Assembly: GCF_040151475.1 (NCBI RefSeq)
Contig: NZ_JBDKWG010000108.1
Location: forward strand, 27,070-91,069
Source of the DNA: CAXBNB01 sp040151475
GTDB lineage: Bacteria; Bacteroidota; Bacteroidia; Cytophagales; Cyclobacteriaceae
Length of the DNA stretch: 64,000 bases
Reading direction: 5' to 3'
Below the pieces are notes generated by a model. The model was not told the origin of the DNA. It ran no database searches and was given only the letters and a program-made list of their open reading frames with translations. Below, piece after piece: positions 35,782-44,576 of this stretch. How positions within the stretch are numbered: the first letter of the stretch is position 1; every line of letters begins with the position of its first letter. The position numbers were made by a program, and so were the translations under genes.

Positions 35782-36825
35782 CTAATCTGTCAGGTTATTA
35801 TTACCGAGTTGTTTTTTGAGGTGTTCTTTAATATTTATTGACTGATAGTAACTAAATTTTGGAGGAAGTGCGTTTCCTATCATTAGGGCAATTTTAGAAA
35901 CTGGAGCATCCACTGGGAATTTATAATTGGGAGGAAAAGATTGCAGTAATGCTGCTTCTCTAGCTGAAATATTTCTATCTTCTTCGGGATGAAGAAAGCG
36001 ACCCTTAGACGGGTTTAAACAACCACCAGTTATAGTGGTAGAGTGGCTATTCCAGCGTAATCGGCCATATACATCATTGAAGCCAATGTTTTTGCCTTTA
36101 TGACACTCCAAAATAAATTCTTTTGGTAAATCTTTCCAGCTTCCACCATCTTTAGGAGTCAAACTAATGCGTTGCTTAACTTTATCCGTATGCTTTGGAA
36201 ATATTTTATGTAATGGGTCATTCGAATTTTCTGGTTTTGGTAATTTGCCTATTACATCCCTCACCGATCTCTTTTCATTTGATGGTTCCGCAACCTTTAA
36301 TTCTCCAAGTCGAGAACCAACTAAGACCAGTCGTCTTCGGCTTTGAGGAACACCATAATCTTTCACATTCACAACTTTGAAATCAATTTTGTAATTCAGT
36401 TCTTCTGTGAGAATTTTAATCGCTTTTTTGAACAAATCATATTCTACGAGTCCGGGAACATTCTCCATCATGATGGTATATGGTTTTAAAGCCCTTACGA
36501 GTCTCACATACTCCATTATCAAGTTATTTCGATCATCATCAACTGGCGTAACTCTGTTAAGTCTTCGGATAGAAGAAAATCCTTGACATGGTGGACAACC
36601 AGCTAAAAGGTGGATGGTTTTTCCATTCATCTTTCTTTTGATCTCTGTAATAGACACTTTACGAATATCTTTTGTAATTACAGTAGTATCGGTATGATTT
36701 AACTGGTAAGCGTTGGACGCCAATTCGTCAATTTCAAAAGCGAGTTCTGTTTTGAAGTCGGCTTGGTGCATGCCTTCTGTGAGGCCACCAACACCACTGA
36801 ATATGTCTATTGAATACAATTCCAT
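35782..36825 (-). CDS. dcm: DNA (cytosine-5) methyltransferase
   Basis: 347 residues. Motif I is IDIFSGVGGLTEG (6-18), motif IV GCPPCQGFS with catalytic Cys80, motif VI MENVPGL, motif VIII QSRRRLVLVGSR; the C-terminal motifs IX and X are also present. It methylates cytosine C5 in a specific DNA site that cannot be told from sequence. It starts 5 bp after the frameshifted ATPase-nuclease gene, so it is the last gene of that unit. It appears intact although its partner is broken. Confidence 0.93.
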   Translation of the reverse strand: MELYSIDIFSGVGGLTEGMHQADFKTELAFEIDELASNAYQLNHTDTTVITKDIRKVSITEIKRKMNGKTIHLLAGCPPCQGFSSIRRLNRVTPVDDDRNNLIMEYVRLVRALKPYTIMMENVPGLVEYDLFKKAIKILTEELNYKIDFKVVNVKDYGVPQSRRRLVLVGSRLGELKVAEPSNEKRSVRDVIGKLPKPENSNDPLHKIFPKHTDKVKQRISLTPKDGGSWKDLPKEFILECHKGKNIGFNDVYGRLRWNSHSTTITGGCLNPSKGRFLHPEEDRNISAREAALLQSFPPNYKFPVDAPVSKIALMIGNALPPKFSYYQSINIKEHLKKQLGNNNLTD

Positions 36826-36830
36826 GTAGC

Positions 36831-37913
36831 TTATAAATTTACTAATCCTTGTAATCTTGGATCTTCTGGAGCTTTATTTTTTAGTAAATCATAGTACTCT
36901 CTATAATTTGCTTTTACTATCTCAAAAAGGCCATTCCAAGTAATAGATTCTAGATTTCTTTTCAGATCAATTTTTGTCGATCCTAGTGAAGGATCTTTTG
37001 ATGGATGGTCAGCTATTAACAATCCAAAAACAGATTTTCTTTTAAATGTTTCATTAGAACTATTATCATTTAAATGAGCTTGAATTCGAGTTACATATCT
37101 GTTTAACCGCATGACATGGTCATAGTCTTCTGGTTTACTCGGCTTCATTAATTCTAGCACTACTATTAACCACTCGTTTTTAATACATAATAAGTCAAAA
37201 CGCCTACCGTCCTTTTTGTCGGCAGATGAATATTCTTTATTAGTCTCGATTAAAACTTCTTCTATCCATTTGTCAACCCCTTTTTCATGTGAAAAATCGG
37301 CTGGTTCTAATTGCTCATATTCATGACCAAGAAGCCATGGATAGTCTTTGATGAAAGACTGCATGTCCATTTCTCCTTTAGGGGCTTTTTCTGCAAGGCG
37401 ATTATCAATGTGCTTCTTAAACTGATCTATTATTTGAATTTTTCCAAAGACAATTTCTGCGGTAGATACAGAACTAATAATATCCCATTCTTTTATAACT
37501 TCAAAAAGTTCAGGAAGTGCATTTTCACTAGCAGTATTGATTCGTTGGATAATTTTTTTTACACTTTCGCGCTCAAATCCAGAAACCATTGAGCTGGCAA
37601 TAGCTCTAAAATCACTTTCATTAATTCGCTCAATAGTAGCAATTTTAGTAAGTGCTGTTGTTAGGTCTTTTTTTTCCTGTGTCGAAGAGAGGTTTTGAAT
37701 TCTTGAGAAGAATTCACCTAAATTGTGAGAAAACCGATCAATATTTTGTTGATCATGTCTTCTTTTCCAATCGGCACAAAGTTCCTTTATTTTTCTTTTG
37801 CCCCATTCTTCTAATATCGGAGCTTTATCAAATTGCCAATTTACTGTTTGACGGTCAGTGGCAATATAGTCAACATCATCATCTAACAAATCGGCCTTAA
37901 TCTGTCCTGTCAA
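36831..37913 (-). CDS. C-terminal part of frameshifted GHKL ATPase-nuclease-like protein
   Basis: This frame continues the ATPase encoded just upstream. In this frame the codons before 37913 read SGGINGQVALEYLTGQIKAD, which fits directly after FFFNL of the upstream frame if one T is restored near 37947-37952. The TTG at 37913 is thus probably not a real start. The segment (about 360 residues) is helical first, then nuclease-like at the end: FIKDYPWLLGHEYEQL, GRRFDLLCI and VVLELMKPSKP resemble the PD-(D/E)XK fold of DUF4263/Shedu-like proteins. The expected ExK reads ELMK, so catalysis is uncertain. Confidence 0.7.
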   Translation of the reverse strand: MTGQIKADLLDDDVDYIATDRQTVNWQFDKAPILEEWGKRKIKELCADWKRRHDQQNIDRFSHNLGEFFSRIQNLSSTQEKKDLTTALTKIATIERINESDFRAIASSMVSGFERESVKKIIQRINTASENALPELFEVIKEWDIISSVSTAEIVFGKIQIIDQFKKHIDNRLAEKAPKGEMDMQSFIKDYPWLLGHEYEQLEPADFSHEKGVDKWIEEVLIETNKEYSSADKKDGRRFDLLCIKNEWLIVVLELMKPSKPEDYDHVMRLNRYVTRIQAHLNDNSSNETFKRKSVFGLLIADHPSKDPSLGSTKIDLKRNLESITWNGLFEIVKANYREYYDLLKNKAPEDPRLQGLVNL

Positions 37914-37918
37914 ATACT

Positions 37919-38752
37919 CTAGGGCGACTTGACCATTAATGCCACCAGAAGGTTAAAGAAAAATGGTGTAAACTGAGCGACCCTTTCTCTCGCAAATATT
38001 GAAACTCCTCTAAGCTCAGTGTCTTTTATTGTACTGTTTAAAAACCCAAACCAATATTCTATTTCTCCAAATCCATCTATTGTTTCTTTTGTCCAGCCAT
38101 TTTCAGGATATCTGTACTCTAAAGTTAAATCTTCTTTAGAAATTGGAGTATTATTGACTACTATTTCCATATCTTCGGAACCTAAAGCAAACCTTCTAGC
38201 CATACTTGTTCTAAAGCTATTCGGATTAATGGATCTTGAAAGCTTCAAAGTTTTAAAAGTAACTTGAACACCATCAGGTTCAGTTGTTGCTTCATCTCTC
38301 AATGGGTTAAATTTAAAATCCGTAGTAGTTTCTAAACTTCGTAGTTCGGTATAATTGAGTCCAAGTTCTACTAAGTGTCCATCCTTAATGGAAGTAACTA
38401 TGATATCTTCTGCAATTCCAAAACCAGCTAGTTTTCCTATGCCTTTTCTACCCATGACTAACCTTCCTCCTGTAGTTCTTTCTCCACGGGCTCTCCTTTC
38501 ATATCCTATATGCAAGTAGAATTCATTCAATTCTTCAAAAGACATCCCAGAACCGTAATCACGAACAATGATTTCTGCATTAGGAGCTTTGACATCATCT
38601 GGAATTAATATTTCTACTTTGTCCGCATCCGCATCCCATGCGTTTGCGACTAATTCTGCAACAGAAGGAACAGCACCCCCATACATTTGCTGTCCAAGCA
38701 AATCAATTAATCTTCCTGCAAAACGTATTTGTAATAATCTATCTTCTGACAT
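37919..38752 (-). CDS. MORC/MutL-like GHKL ATPase, N-terminal part, truncated by frameshift
   Basis: 277 residues up to a premature TAG. The GHKL ATPase motifs are complete: Glu33, Asn37 and Asp40 in VAELVANAWDAD, Asp65-x-Gly-x-Gly69 in VRDYGSGM, and GRKGIGKLAG (101-110). The last ten residues (LVALMVKSP) are out of frame. MORC/MutL-type ATPases are known in prokaryotic restriction-modification-like neighbourhoods, and a cytosine methylase follows here. A 1-nt deletion splits one gene of about 640 codons. It may be a true pseudogene, a phase-variable site or a sequencing error. Confidence 0.8.
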   Translation of the reverse strand: MSEDRLLQIRFAGRLIDLLGQQMYGGAVPSVAELVANAWDADADKVEILIPDDVKAPNAEIIVRDYGSGMSFEELNEFYLHIGYERRARGERTTGGRLVMGRKGIGKLAGFGIAEDIIVTSIKDGHLVELGLNYTELRSLETTTDFKFNPLRDEATTEPDGVQVTFKTLKLSRSINPNSFRTSMARRFALGSEDMEIVVNNTPISKEDLTLEYRYPENGWTKETIDGFGEIEYWFGFLNSTIKDTELRGVSIFARERVAQFTPFFFNLLVALMVKSP

Positions 38753-38756
38753 TCAA

Positions 38757-38945
38757 TTAATTATTCTTTGTGCTTACTAATAACTCCCTTACATCTATAT
38801 TCAACACTCCGGCAATTTGAAATAAGGTTTCAACTCTAGGCTGCATTTCATTTCAAACGGTTGCTCGGTTTATTTCTAGTTCATTAGAAGCCAATTGTTT
38901 CATTACTTTTAAATCTTGAATCATATTGCTTGTGGCAATCCCCAT
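38757..38945 (-). pseudogene. XRE-family regulator remnant with internal stop
   Basis: On the minus strand the frame reads MGIATSNMIQDLKVMKQLAS and onward to NRATV, then TGA, then NEMQPRVETLFQIAGVLNID and RELLVSTKNN, ending 4 bp before the ATPase ATG. The second part is the recognition and last helices of a Cro/C1-type HTH, close to the intact xre product at 15109 (LYKIAEILNVDIKDLL). The stop falls in the recognition helix. It was probably the controller of the ATPase-methylase unit. An alternative is two short unrelated frames, but the HTH match and the operon position argue against that. Confidence 0.65.
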
Positions 38946-38951
38946 ACAGTA

Positions 38952-38981
38952 CAAATCTATCCACATTATTTGGATAATCAA
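38952..38981 (-). promoter_or_regulatory. Promoter of the xre remnant-ATPase-methylase unit
   Basis: On the minus strand TAGATTTG (complement of 38952-38959) is a full -7 box and TTG (complement of 38979-38981) lies 19 bp upstream. The first ATG follows 6 bp after the -7 box, so the mRNA would be leaderless or nearly so. The region between here and the MraZ box (38982-39193) shows no clear gene, only degenerate short frames. Confidence 0.55.
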
Positions 38982-39193
38982 CAGGGTTTGTAGTATTCAC
39001 CATTGTGATCAGTAAATGACATTAAGCTCTTTTAAAAGCCATCATAGCTTTAATGTTACTTTTCATTCTCCAATTCTGGTCATATAGGTATTTATATGTT
39101 TTTCATCATTTTTTCCAGTTCAGCTATGGCTTGATTGTATCAATTATGCTCTTTTTCAGGCCATTTTTGTATGAAAATGTTGAAAAATAGAAT

Positions 39194-39220
39194 TTTGTGG
39201 TAAAAAATGTCATAAAGTGG
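39194..39220 (+). promoter_or_regulatory. Candidate MraZ box (three 10-bp-phased repeats)
   Basis: TTTGTGG (39194-39200), AAAATGT (39204-39210) and AAAGTGG (39214-39220) are spaced exactly 10 bp apart. MraZ in other bacteria binds repeats of the form AAAGTGK or TGGGN with the same 10-bp periodicity. The third copy is perfect, the second has one mismatch, the first is weak. The site lies 60-86 bp before mraZ and just upstream of a -7 box, suiting autoregulation. Confidence 0.5.
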
Positions 39221-39241
39221 GAGATAATTCCAAAACTTTCT

Positions 39242-39249
39242 TAAGTTTG
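39242..39249 (+). promoter_or_regulatory. -7 box of the dcw operon
   Basis: TAAGTTTG matches TAnnTTTG, 30 bp before the mraZ ATG. The -33 position is occupied by the MraZ repeats rather than TTG. Confidence 0.5.
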
Positions 39250-39279
39250 TAGTGGTGGTTTATATTTTTCTAAAACTCT

Positions 39280-39723
39280 ATGGCTTTTTTTACAAGCGAA
39301 TATGAGTGTAAGTTGGATGCTAAGGGTAGGTTGGTCTTACCTTCAAAAATTAAGGGTAACCTACCTGAAGTATCTGGCAATCAACTCGTTATTATGAAGG
39401 GATTTGATCCCAGCCTTGTGGTCTATACCATGCAGGAGTATAAGAAAATACATAGCAAATTCGCTGCTCTCAGTGATTTTGATGCCGCTCAAAGAAAATT
39501 GAAAAGACAGTTTTTTAAGAATGTTTCTGAAGTAGAACTGGACGGAGCTGGCCGCTTTTTGATTCCGAAAGGATGGATCGAGCATGCAAAGCTCGAGAAG
39601 GAAGTGATAGTGATAGGTGCTGGCAATACAGTTGAAATTTGGAATCCTGACTTGTATAAAGAATACCTCATAGAAGATAGTGAAGAGTATTCTGATATGG
39701 CCAAGAAATTCCTTGATGAATAA
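39280..39723 (+). CDS. mraZ: Transcriptional regulator MraZ
   Basis: 147 residues with two SpoVT/AbrB-like halves, each with the MraZ pattern: KLDAKGRLVLPSKIK (about 12-26) and ELDGAGRFLIPKGWIEHA (about 86-103). MraZ is a ring-shaped DNA-binding protein that controls the dcw operon from repeats upstream of its own gene. First gene of the cluster; its stop overlaps the rsmH start by 1 bp (TAATG). A candidate MraZ box is at 39194-39220. Confidence 0.95.
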   Translation: MAFFTSEYECKLDAKGRLVLPSKIKGNLPEVSGNQLVIMKGFDPSLVVYTMQEYKKIHSKFAALSDFDAAQRKLKRQFFKNVSEVELDGAGRFLIPKGWIEHAKLEKEVIVIGAGNTVEIWNPDLYKEYLIEDSEEYSDMAKKFLDE

Positions 39724-40625
39724 TGAGCTATCATACATCAATAATGCTTGATGAGTGCATCGAGGGATTAAATATTAAGGAAAACGGGATTTATGTTGAC
39801 CTCACTTTTGGTGGTGGCGGGCATTCAAAAGCAATTCTTGAAAAATTAAAAGGGGGACACCTTTATGCATTTGATCAGGATGAAGATGCCGGAAAAAATG
39901 CACAGGATATAGATAGTAGTTCTTTCACATTTATACAATCAAATTTCAGGTATTTGAAGAAGTACCTGAAGTTTTATGGAGTAAACAAGGTTGATGGAAT
40001 ATTGGCTGATTTGGGTGTTTCATCTCATCAGATCAATGAGGCAACCCGTGGATTTTCTACCAGATTTGAAGGGCCACTTGACATGCGAATGGGGCAGAGT
40101 ACTGATAAAACTGCGGAACAGGTGTTGAATGAATACTCTGAGCAGGAACTGCACAAAATTCTGGGTATGTATGGTGAAGTTAAGAATGCGAAAACTTTGG
40201 CTGCTGAAATAGTGAGGCAAAGAGTTAATAGTCCTTTGAGAACTATAGGTGACTTTAAAAATATATTGAGCAGGTATGCTTCCAGAGGAAGAGAAAATAA
40301 ATATTTCGCTCAGGTATTTCAGGCAGTGAGGATAGAAGTAAATGAAGAATTGAAAGTATTGGAGGAGATGTTGGGACAGTCTGAAGAAGTGTTGAAAGAG
40401 GGAGGAAGACTGGCAGTAATGTCATTTCATTCTCTTGAAGACAGAATAGTGAAAAATTATGTAAACAAAGGTAAAGTTCATGGCGATGTTGAAAAAGATA
40501 TTTTTGGAAACCTGCTTAGACCTTTTCAACCAGTAAATAAAAAACCGATAACAGCTAAGGAAGAAGAACTGAAATTAAATAACAGGGCACGAAGTGCCAA
40601 ACTTAGAGTAGCAGAAAAATTATAA
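39723..40625 (+). CDS. rsmH: 16S rRNA (cytosine-1402-N4) methyltransferase RsmH
   Basis: 300 residues. It methylates N4 of C1402 in 16S rRNA. The SAM-binding start YVDLTFGGGGHSKAIL (24-39), the ADLGVSSHQI motif and FSTRFEGPLDMRM are as in RsmH/MraW, as is the C-terminal MSFHSLEDRIVKNY. It overlaps mraZ by 1 bp and precedes ftsL by 4 bp, as is usual for the cluster. Confidence 0.96.
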   Translation: MSYHTSIMLDECIEGLNIKENGIYVDLTFGGGGHSKAILEKLKGGHLYAFDQDEDAGKNAQDIDSSSFTFIQSNFRYLKKYLKFYGVNKVDGILADLGVSSHQINEATRGFSTRFEGPLDMRMGQSTDKTAEQVLNEYSEQELHKILGMYGEVKNAKTLAAEIVRQRVNSPLRTIGDFKNILSRYASRGRENKYFAQVFQAVRIEVNEELKVLEEMLGQSEEVLKEGGRLAVMSFHSLEDRIVKNYVNKGKVHGDVEKDIFGNLLRPFQPVNKKPITAKEEELKLNNRARSAKLRVAEKL

Positions 40626-40629
40626 CGTT

Positions 40630-41007
40630 ATGTCCACCAACACCTACAAAAATAACGCTTCGGGAAATTCTGGGAGGAATAGCTTTTTTGCATTGCTTGA
40701 AAACTACTTGAATGTAGAACGATTTTTTGAAGACGGCCTTCCTGTAAAATTTCTTCCTCCAATATTATTCATCACATTTTTGTGTATCCTGTATATTGGG
40801 AACCTGCATTCGGCTGAAAAAAACATTAGAAAAATAAGCAAGCTGCAAGTAGAGGTGGAAGACCTTAGAGCTGACTATACTACCCTCAAAGCAGACTATA
40901 TGTACACCAGCAAGCAATCTGAAGTAGCACTAAAAGCTGCTAAACTTGGACTGGTTGAAAGTAATATTCCTCCATCAAAAATTATTATTACTAAGGATGA
41001 ATATTAA
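40630..41007 (+). CDS. ftsL: FtsL-like divisome protein
   Basis: 125 residues: a cytoplasmic tail of about 40, one membrane helix (about 45-62, LPPILFITFLCILYIG) and a periplasmic coiled coil with heptads (EKNIRKISKLQVEVEDLRAD). Sequence is weakly conserved as in all FtsL proteins, but topology and position between rsmH and ftsI identify it. FtsL with FtsQ (and FtsB in other phyla) activates the FtsWI synthase. It overlaps ftsI by 11 bp. Confidence 0.85.
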   Translation: MSTNTYKNNASGNSGRNSFFALLENYLNVERFFEDGLPVKFLPPILFITFLCILYIGNLHSAEKNIRKISKLQVEVEDLRADYTTLKADYMYTSKQSEVALKAAKLGLVESNIPPSKIIITKDEY

Positions 41008-43099
41008 AACCTCCATATTGTTAAGAGTAAGAATAGCATACCTGGCGGTATTGCTTTTTTCATTTGCTGTGGTATATAAAATGGTGAAAATACAGACCGT
41101 TGACGGTGGGAAGTGGAAAGCAAAAGCAGAAAACAACAGCTTAAAGTACTTGCAGGTAAAGGCCACACGAGGGAATATATTTTCTGATAATGGAAGCCTT
41201 CTTGCCACGTCATTGCCATTTTATAAGGTGGCATTTGACCCTTCTCTGATTAGTGATGAAGACTATAAATCAGGAATAGACTCTTTGTCTTTACTGCTAT
41301 CAGGTTATTACAATGATCATTCTGCCAAGCATTACAAAAGAAAAATAAATGACGCACGGGTGTCAGGAAGGAGGTATCTGGTAATTAATCATCAGGATAT
41401 TAATTATCAAACCAAAAAAATGATGTCTTCCTGGCCTATTTTCAGAAAAGGAAGGATAAAAGGCGGGGTAATATTTGAAAAGGTTGACCAGCGGTACAAA
41501 CCTTTTTCGCATTTAGGGGATCGTACAATTGGCTCCTTGAATGAAGACAAAAGCAGGGGCACTGTTGGGCTGGAATATAGCTTCAACAGACAACTCTCCG
41601 GTAAAAATGGTGAAGCCTTATTTCAAAAATTCTCAGGAGGAAGCTGGAAACCAGTATATGATGGTTCAGAAGTAAAACCTAAAAACGGATTTGATGTAGT
41701 CACTACCATCAACGTTGATTTGCAGGATGTTGCAGAATCTGCATTGCTTGGTGCTTTGGTAGAAAATGATGCAGACTATGGTTGTGTGGTAGTGATGGAA
41801 GTGAAAACAGGAGAGATCAAAGCCATTTCAAACTTAAGTAAAAATAGGAAAGGAGAATACTGGGAGCTTTACAATTATGCAGTAGGTAGTCAGGGCTCAC
41901 GCGAACCGGGTTCTACTTTTAAGCTTGCAAGCATGATTGCTTTGTTCGAAAATTCTAATGTTGGGTTGAATGATTCTGTGAAAACCGGAAATGGAAAATT
42001 TGATTTTTACGACCAGACTATGGAAGACCACAAGCCCGGGGGATATGGTACATTAACGGTCAAAGAGGTTTTTGAGAAATCATCTAATATAGGAACGGCG
42101 AAGCTTATCACCGAACATTTTGGCTCTAATCCTGAAAAATTTTACACGGCTCTGGAAGACATGGGATTGACCAATCCACTTGGCTTTCAGATGATTGGTG
42201 AGGGTAAACCCTATATCAAACATCCAAAGAAGGACTCTACCTGGAGTGGAACTACTTTGCCGTGGATGTCTCATGGATATGAGTTGAGGATGACTCCCCT
42301 TCAAACGCTTACGCTGTTTAACGCAGTGGCCAATGATGGCAAAATGATCCAACCGATCATTGTAAAACAAATTAAAGAAGCGAACCGGACTGTTGAAAAC
42401 TTCCAATCAAACATTATTAATAAAAAAATATGTTCGACCACTACTTTAGTTAAAGTAAGAGACATGCTGGAGGGGGTTGTGGAAAGAGGAACGGCCAAAA
42501 ATATCAGCGATAGCTTTTACAAAATAGCAGGCAAAACAGGAACGGCCAAAAACGTTGAAAACGGAAGATATACCAACAAGTATTACACTTCGTTCGCTGG
42601 GTATTTTCCAGCTAAAAATCCCAGATACAGTTGTATTGTGGTCATTGATAACCCAAAGAGTTTCAGAATTTACGGAAGTGATGTGGCAGCACCTGTATTT
42701 AAGGAAGTGGCTGATAAAATCTACGCCTTGGACTTGAAAATGCACAAAGCGTATGAGCCGGGTGAAGCCATAGCTGGTGTTTTTCCGGTAATACAATCAG
42801 GAGAGGCGGATGATTTAAAATTGATATGCAACGAGATTGGTATTTCTAATCATGGAAAAGAGGATTCCAAGTGGGTAAAAGCAAGAATTGTAAACAACGG
42901 GATATCCTGGAAGAATGTTGATGCAGGTAAAGATCAGGTTCCGGACGTGAGAGGAATGACATTGAGAGATGCTATTTATATTCTGGAAAATAAATCATTG
43001 AAAGTGAAATATGAAGGGACAGGAAGAGTGACCGAGCAATCACTTACTCCGGGATCTTCTGTAAAAACAGTGAACATCATAGAAATTAAACTAGGGTAA
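40997..43099 (+). CDS. ftsI: Septal peptidoglycan transpeptidase FtsI (PBP3) with PASTA domain
   Basis: About 700 residues from ATG 40997, chosen because it starts right before the membrane anchor (SILLRVRIAYLAVLLFSF) and has AAGG upstream. The dimerisation domain (about 50-230) is followed by the transpeptidase, with catalytic Ser306 in GSTFKLAS, SSN (KSSNIGTAK) and KTG (AGKTGTAKN). A C-terminal PASTA domain (VPDVRGMTLRDAIYILENK) ends the protein, as in Gram-positive SpoVD/PBP2x and Bacteroidota FtsI. It cross-links septal peptidoglycan together with FtsW. It is 2 bp from murE. Confidence 0.93.
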   Translation: MNIKTSILLRVRIAYLAVLLFSFAVVYKMVKIQTVDGGKWKAKAENNSLKYLQVKATRGNIFSDNGSLLATSLPFYKVAFDPSLISDEDYKSGIDSLSLLLSGYYNDHSAKHYKRKINDARVSGRRYLVINHQDINYQTKKMMSSWPIFRKGRIKGGVIFEKVDQRYKPFSHLGDRTIGSLNEDKSRGTVGLEYSFNRQLSGKNGEALFQKFSGGSWKPVYDGSEVKPKNGFDVVTTINVDLQDVAESALLGALVENDADYGCVVVMEVKTGEIKAISNLSKNRKGEYWELYNYAVGSQGSREPGSTFKLASMIALFENSNVGLNDSVKTGNGKFDFYDQTMEDHKPGGYGTLTVKEVFEKSSNIGTAKLITEHFGSNPEKFYTALEDMGLTNPLGFQMIGEGKPYIKHPKKDSTWSGTTLPWMSHGYELRMTPLQTLTLFNAVANDGKMIQPIIVKQIKEANRTVENFQSNIINKKICSTTTLVKVRDMLEGVVERGTAKNISDSFYKIAGKTGTAKNVENGRYTNKYYTSFAGYFPAKNPRYSCIVVIDNPKSFRIYGSDVAAPVFKEVADKIYALDLKMHKAYEPGEAIAGVFPVIQSGEADDLKLICNEIGISNHGKEDSKWVKARIVNNGISWKNVDAGKDQVPDVRGMTLRDAIYILENKSLKVKYEGTGRVTEQSLTPGSSVKTVNIIEIKLG

Positions 43100-43101
43100 A
43101 G

Positions 43102-44568
43102 TTGAGCAAACTGCTGAAAGACATATTGTACAATGTGAATTTAAAGACCGTATCAGGTGATATGAATAGCGTTATAAGCTCTGTCAGCTTTGATTCTCGT
43201 GAGTCAAAGCCTGGCAGCTTATTCGTGGCAGTTGCTGGTACTCAGGTCAATGGTCATGATTACATTGACAAAGCACTGGACAATGGTGCTACAGCTATAG
43301 TTTGTGAGAAACTCCCTAAAAAGTTCAGGCCTGATACTACGTATGTAGAAGCTTCTGATAGCAGCAGGACACTGGGGATAGTGGCATCAAATTTCTATGA
43401 CAATCCATCAAAAAAACTAAAATTGGTAGCTGTAACTGGTACCAATGGAAAAACTACAACAGCCACATTACTTTTCAATTTGTTTAGAAATTTAGGGTAC
43501 AATACCGGGCTTCTATCTACGGTCAATAATTATATAAATGAAAAAGTAATTCCTGCCAGTCATACCACACCTGATGCCATCAGTTTGAATGAATTGTTGA
43601 GTAAGATGGTGAAAGACGGCTGTACGCATGCTTTTATGGAAGTGAGTTCACATGCCATTGACCAAAACAGGGTGGCAGGGATACATTTTGCAGGAGCAAT
43701 ATTTACAAACATTACACACGATCACCTTGATTATCATGTGACTTTTGACAATTATATAGCTGCAAAAAAGAAATTGTTCGACAATCTGCCGCCTTCCGCT
43801 TTTGCATTGGTCAATCTTGATGACAAACGAGGGCAGGTAATGTTGCAAAACACTAAAGCCCACAAATTCACCTATGGTTTGAAATTCCTGTCAGACTTTA
43901 AGGCTAGAATGATCACCAATTCATTGGAAGGTTTGGAACTGGAAATAGATGAAAGAGATGCCTGGTTCAAGTTGATTGGGAAATTTAATGCATACAATAT
44001 TCTTGCTACCTATGCTGCAGGTGTGCTATTGGACGAAGAAAAAGATGATTTGCTTACCACACTTTCAGCAGCTAATACAGCACCTGGTCGATTTGAACGA
44101 GTAAGTGTTGGGAGCGGTGTGATCGCCATAGTTGATTATGCGCATACTCCGGATGCCTTGGATAATGTATTACAAACCATCAGCTCTTTCAGGACCCGAA
44201 ATGAGAAATTGATAACGGTAGTAGGCTGTGGTGGCAATCGAGACAAAGAAAAGAGGCCGATAATGGGGTCAATCGCTGTAAAGTGGAGTGACAAAGTGAT
44301 TTTCACCAATGACAACCCCAGAAATGAAGATCCGGATGAAATTATTAAAGACATAGAGGCTGGGGTGAGTAAAGCCTATGCAAAAAAGACATTGGTAATC
44401 AACGATAGAAGGGAAGCAATAAAAACGGCTTGCGCACTGGCTCAGCAAAATGACATTATTCTGGTAGCTGGAAAAGGACATGAAGACTATCAGGAAATAA
44501 AAGGAGTAAAACACCACTTTGATGATAGAGAAGTGCTGAAGGAAATGTTGGAATTGTTTAAAAGTTAA
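43102..44568 (+). CDS. murE: UDP-MurNAc-tripeptide synthetase MurE (meso-DAP type)
   Basis: 488 residues from a TTG start 2 bp after ftsI. It adds the third stem amino acid to UDP-MurNAc-L-Ala-D-Glu. The ATP loop VTGTNGKTTTA is at about 113-123. The DNPR motif (FTNDNPRNEDP) is the hallmark of enzymes that use meso-diaminopimelate rather than lysine. Mur ligase middle and C-terminal domains (VDYAHTPDAL, GKGHEDYQ) are complete. Confidence 0.95.
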   Translation: MSKLLKDILYNVNLKTVSGDMNSVISSVSFDSRESKPGSLFVAVAGTQVNGHDYIDKALDNGATAIVCEKLPKKFRPDTTYVEASDSSRTLGIVASNFYDNPSKKLKLVAVTGTNGKTTTATLLFNLFRNLGYNTGLLSTVNNYINEKVIPASHTTPDAISLNELLSKMVKDGCTHAFMEVSSHAIDQNRVAGIHFAGAIFTNITHDHLDYHVTFDNYIAAKKKLFDNLPPSAFALVNLDDKRGQVMLQNTKAHKFTYGLKFLSDFKARMITNSLEGLELEIDERDAWFKLIGKFNAYNILATYAAGVLLDEEKDDLLTTLSAANTAPGRFERVSVGSGVIAIVDYAHTPDALDNVLQTISSFRTRNEKLITVVGCGGNRDKEKRPIMGSIAVKWSDKVIFTNDNPRNEDPDEIIKDIEAGVSKAYAKKTLVINDRREAIKTACALAQQNDIILVAGKGHEDYQEIKGVKHHFDDREVLKEMLELFKS

Positions 44569-44576
44569 GAGAAGAC

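Noticed and set aside
38946..39193. Further genes between the XRE remnant and the MraZ box
   Set aside because: Only short frames without recognisable motifs; a 38-codon minus-strand frame near 38900-39010 is too weak to call.
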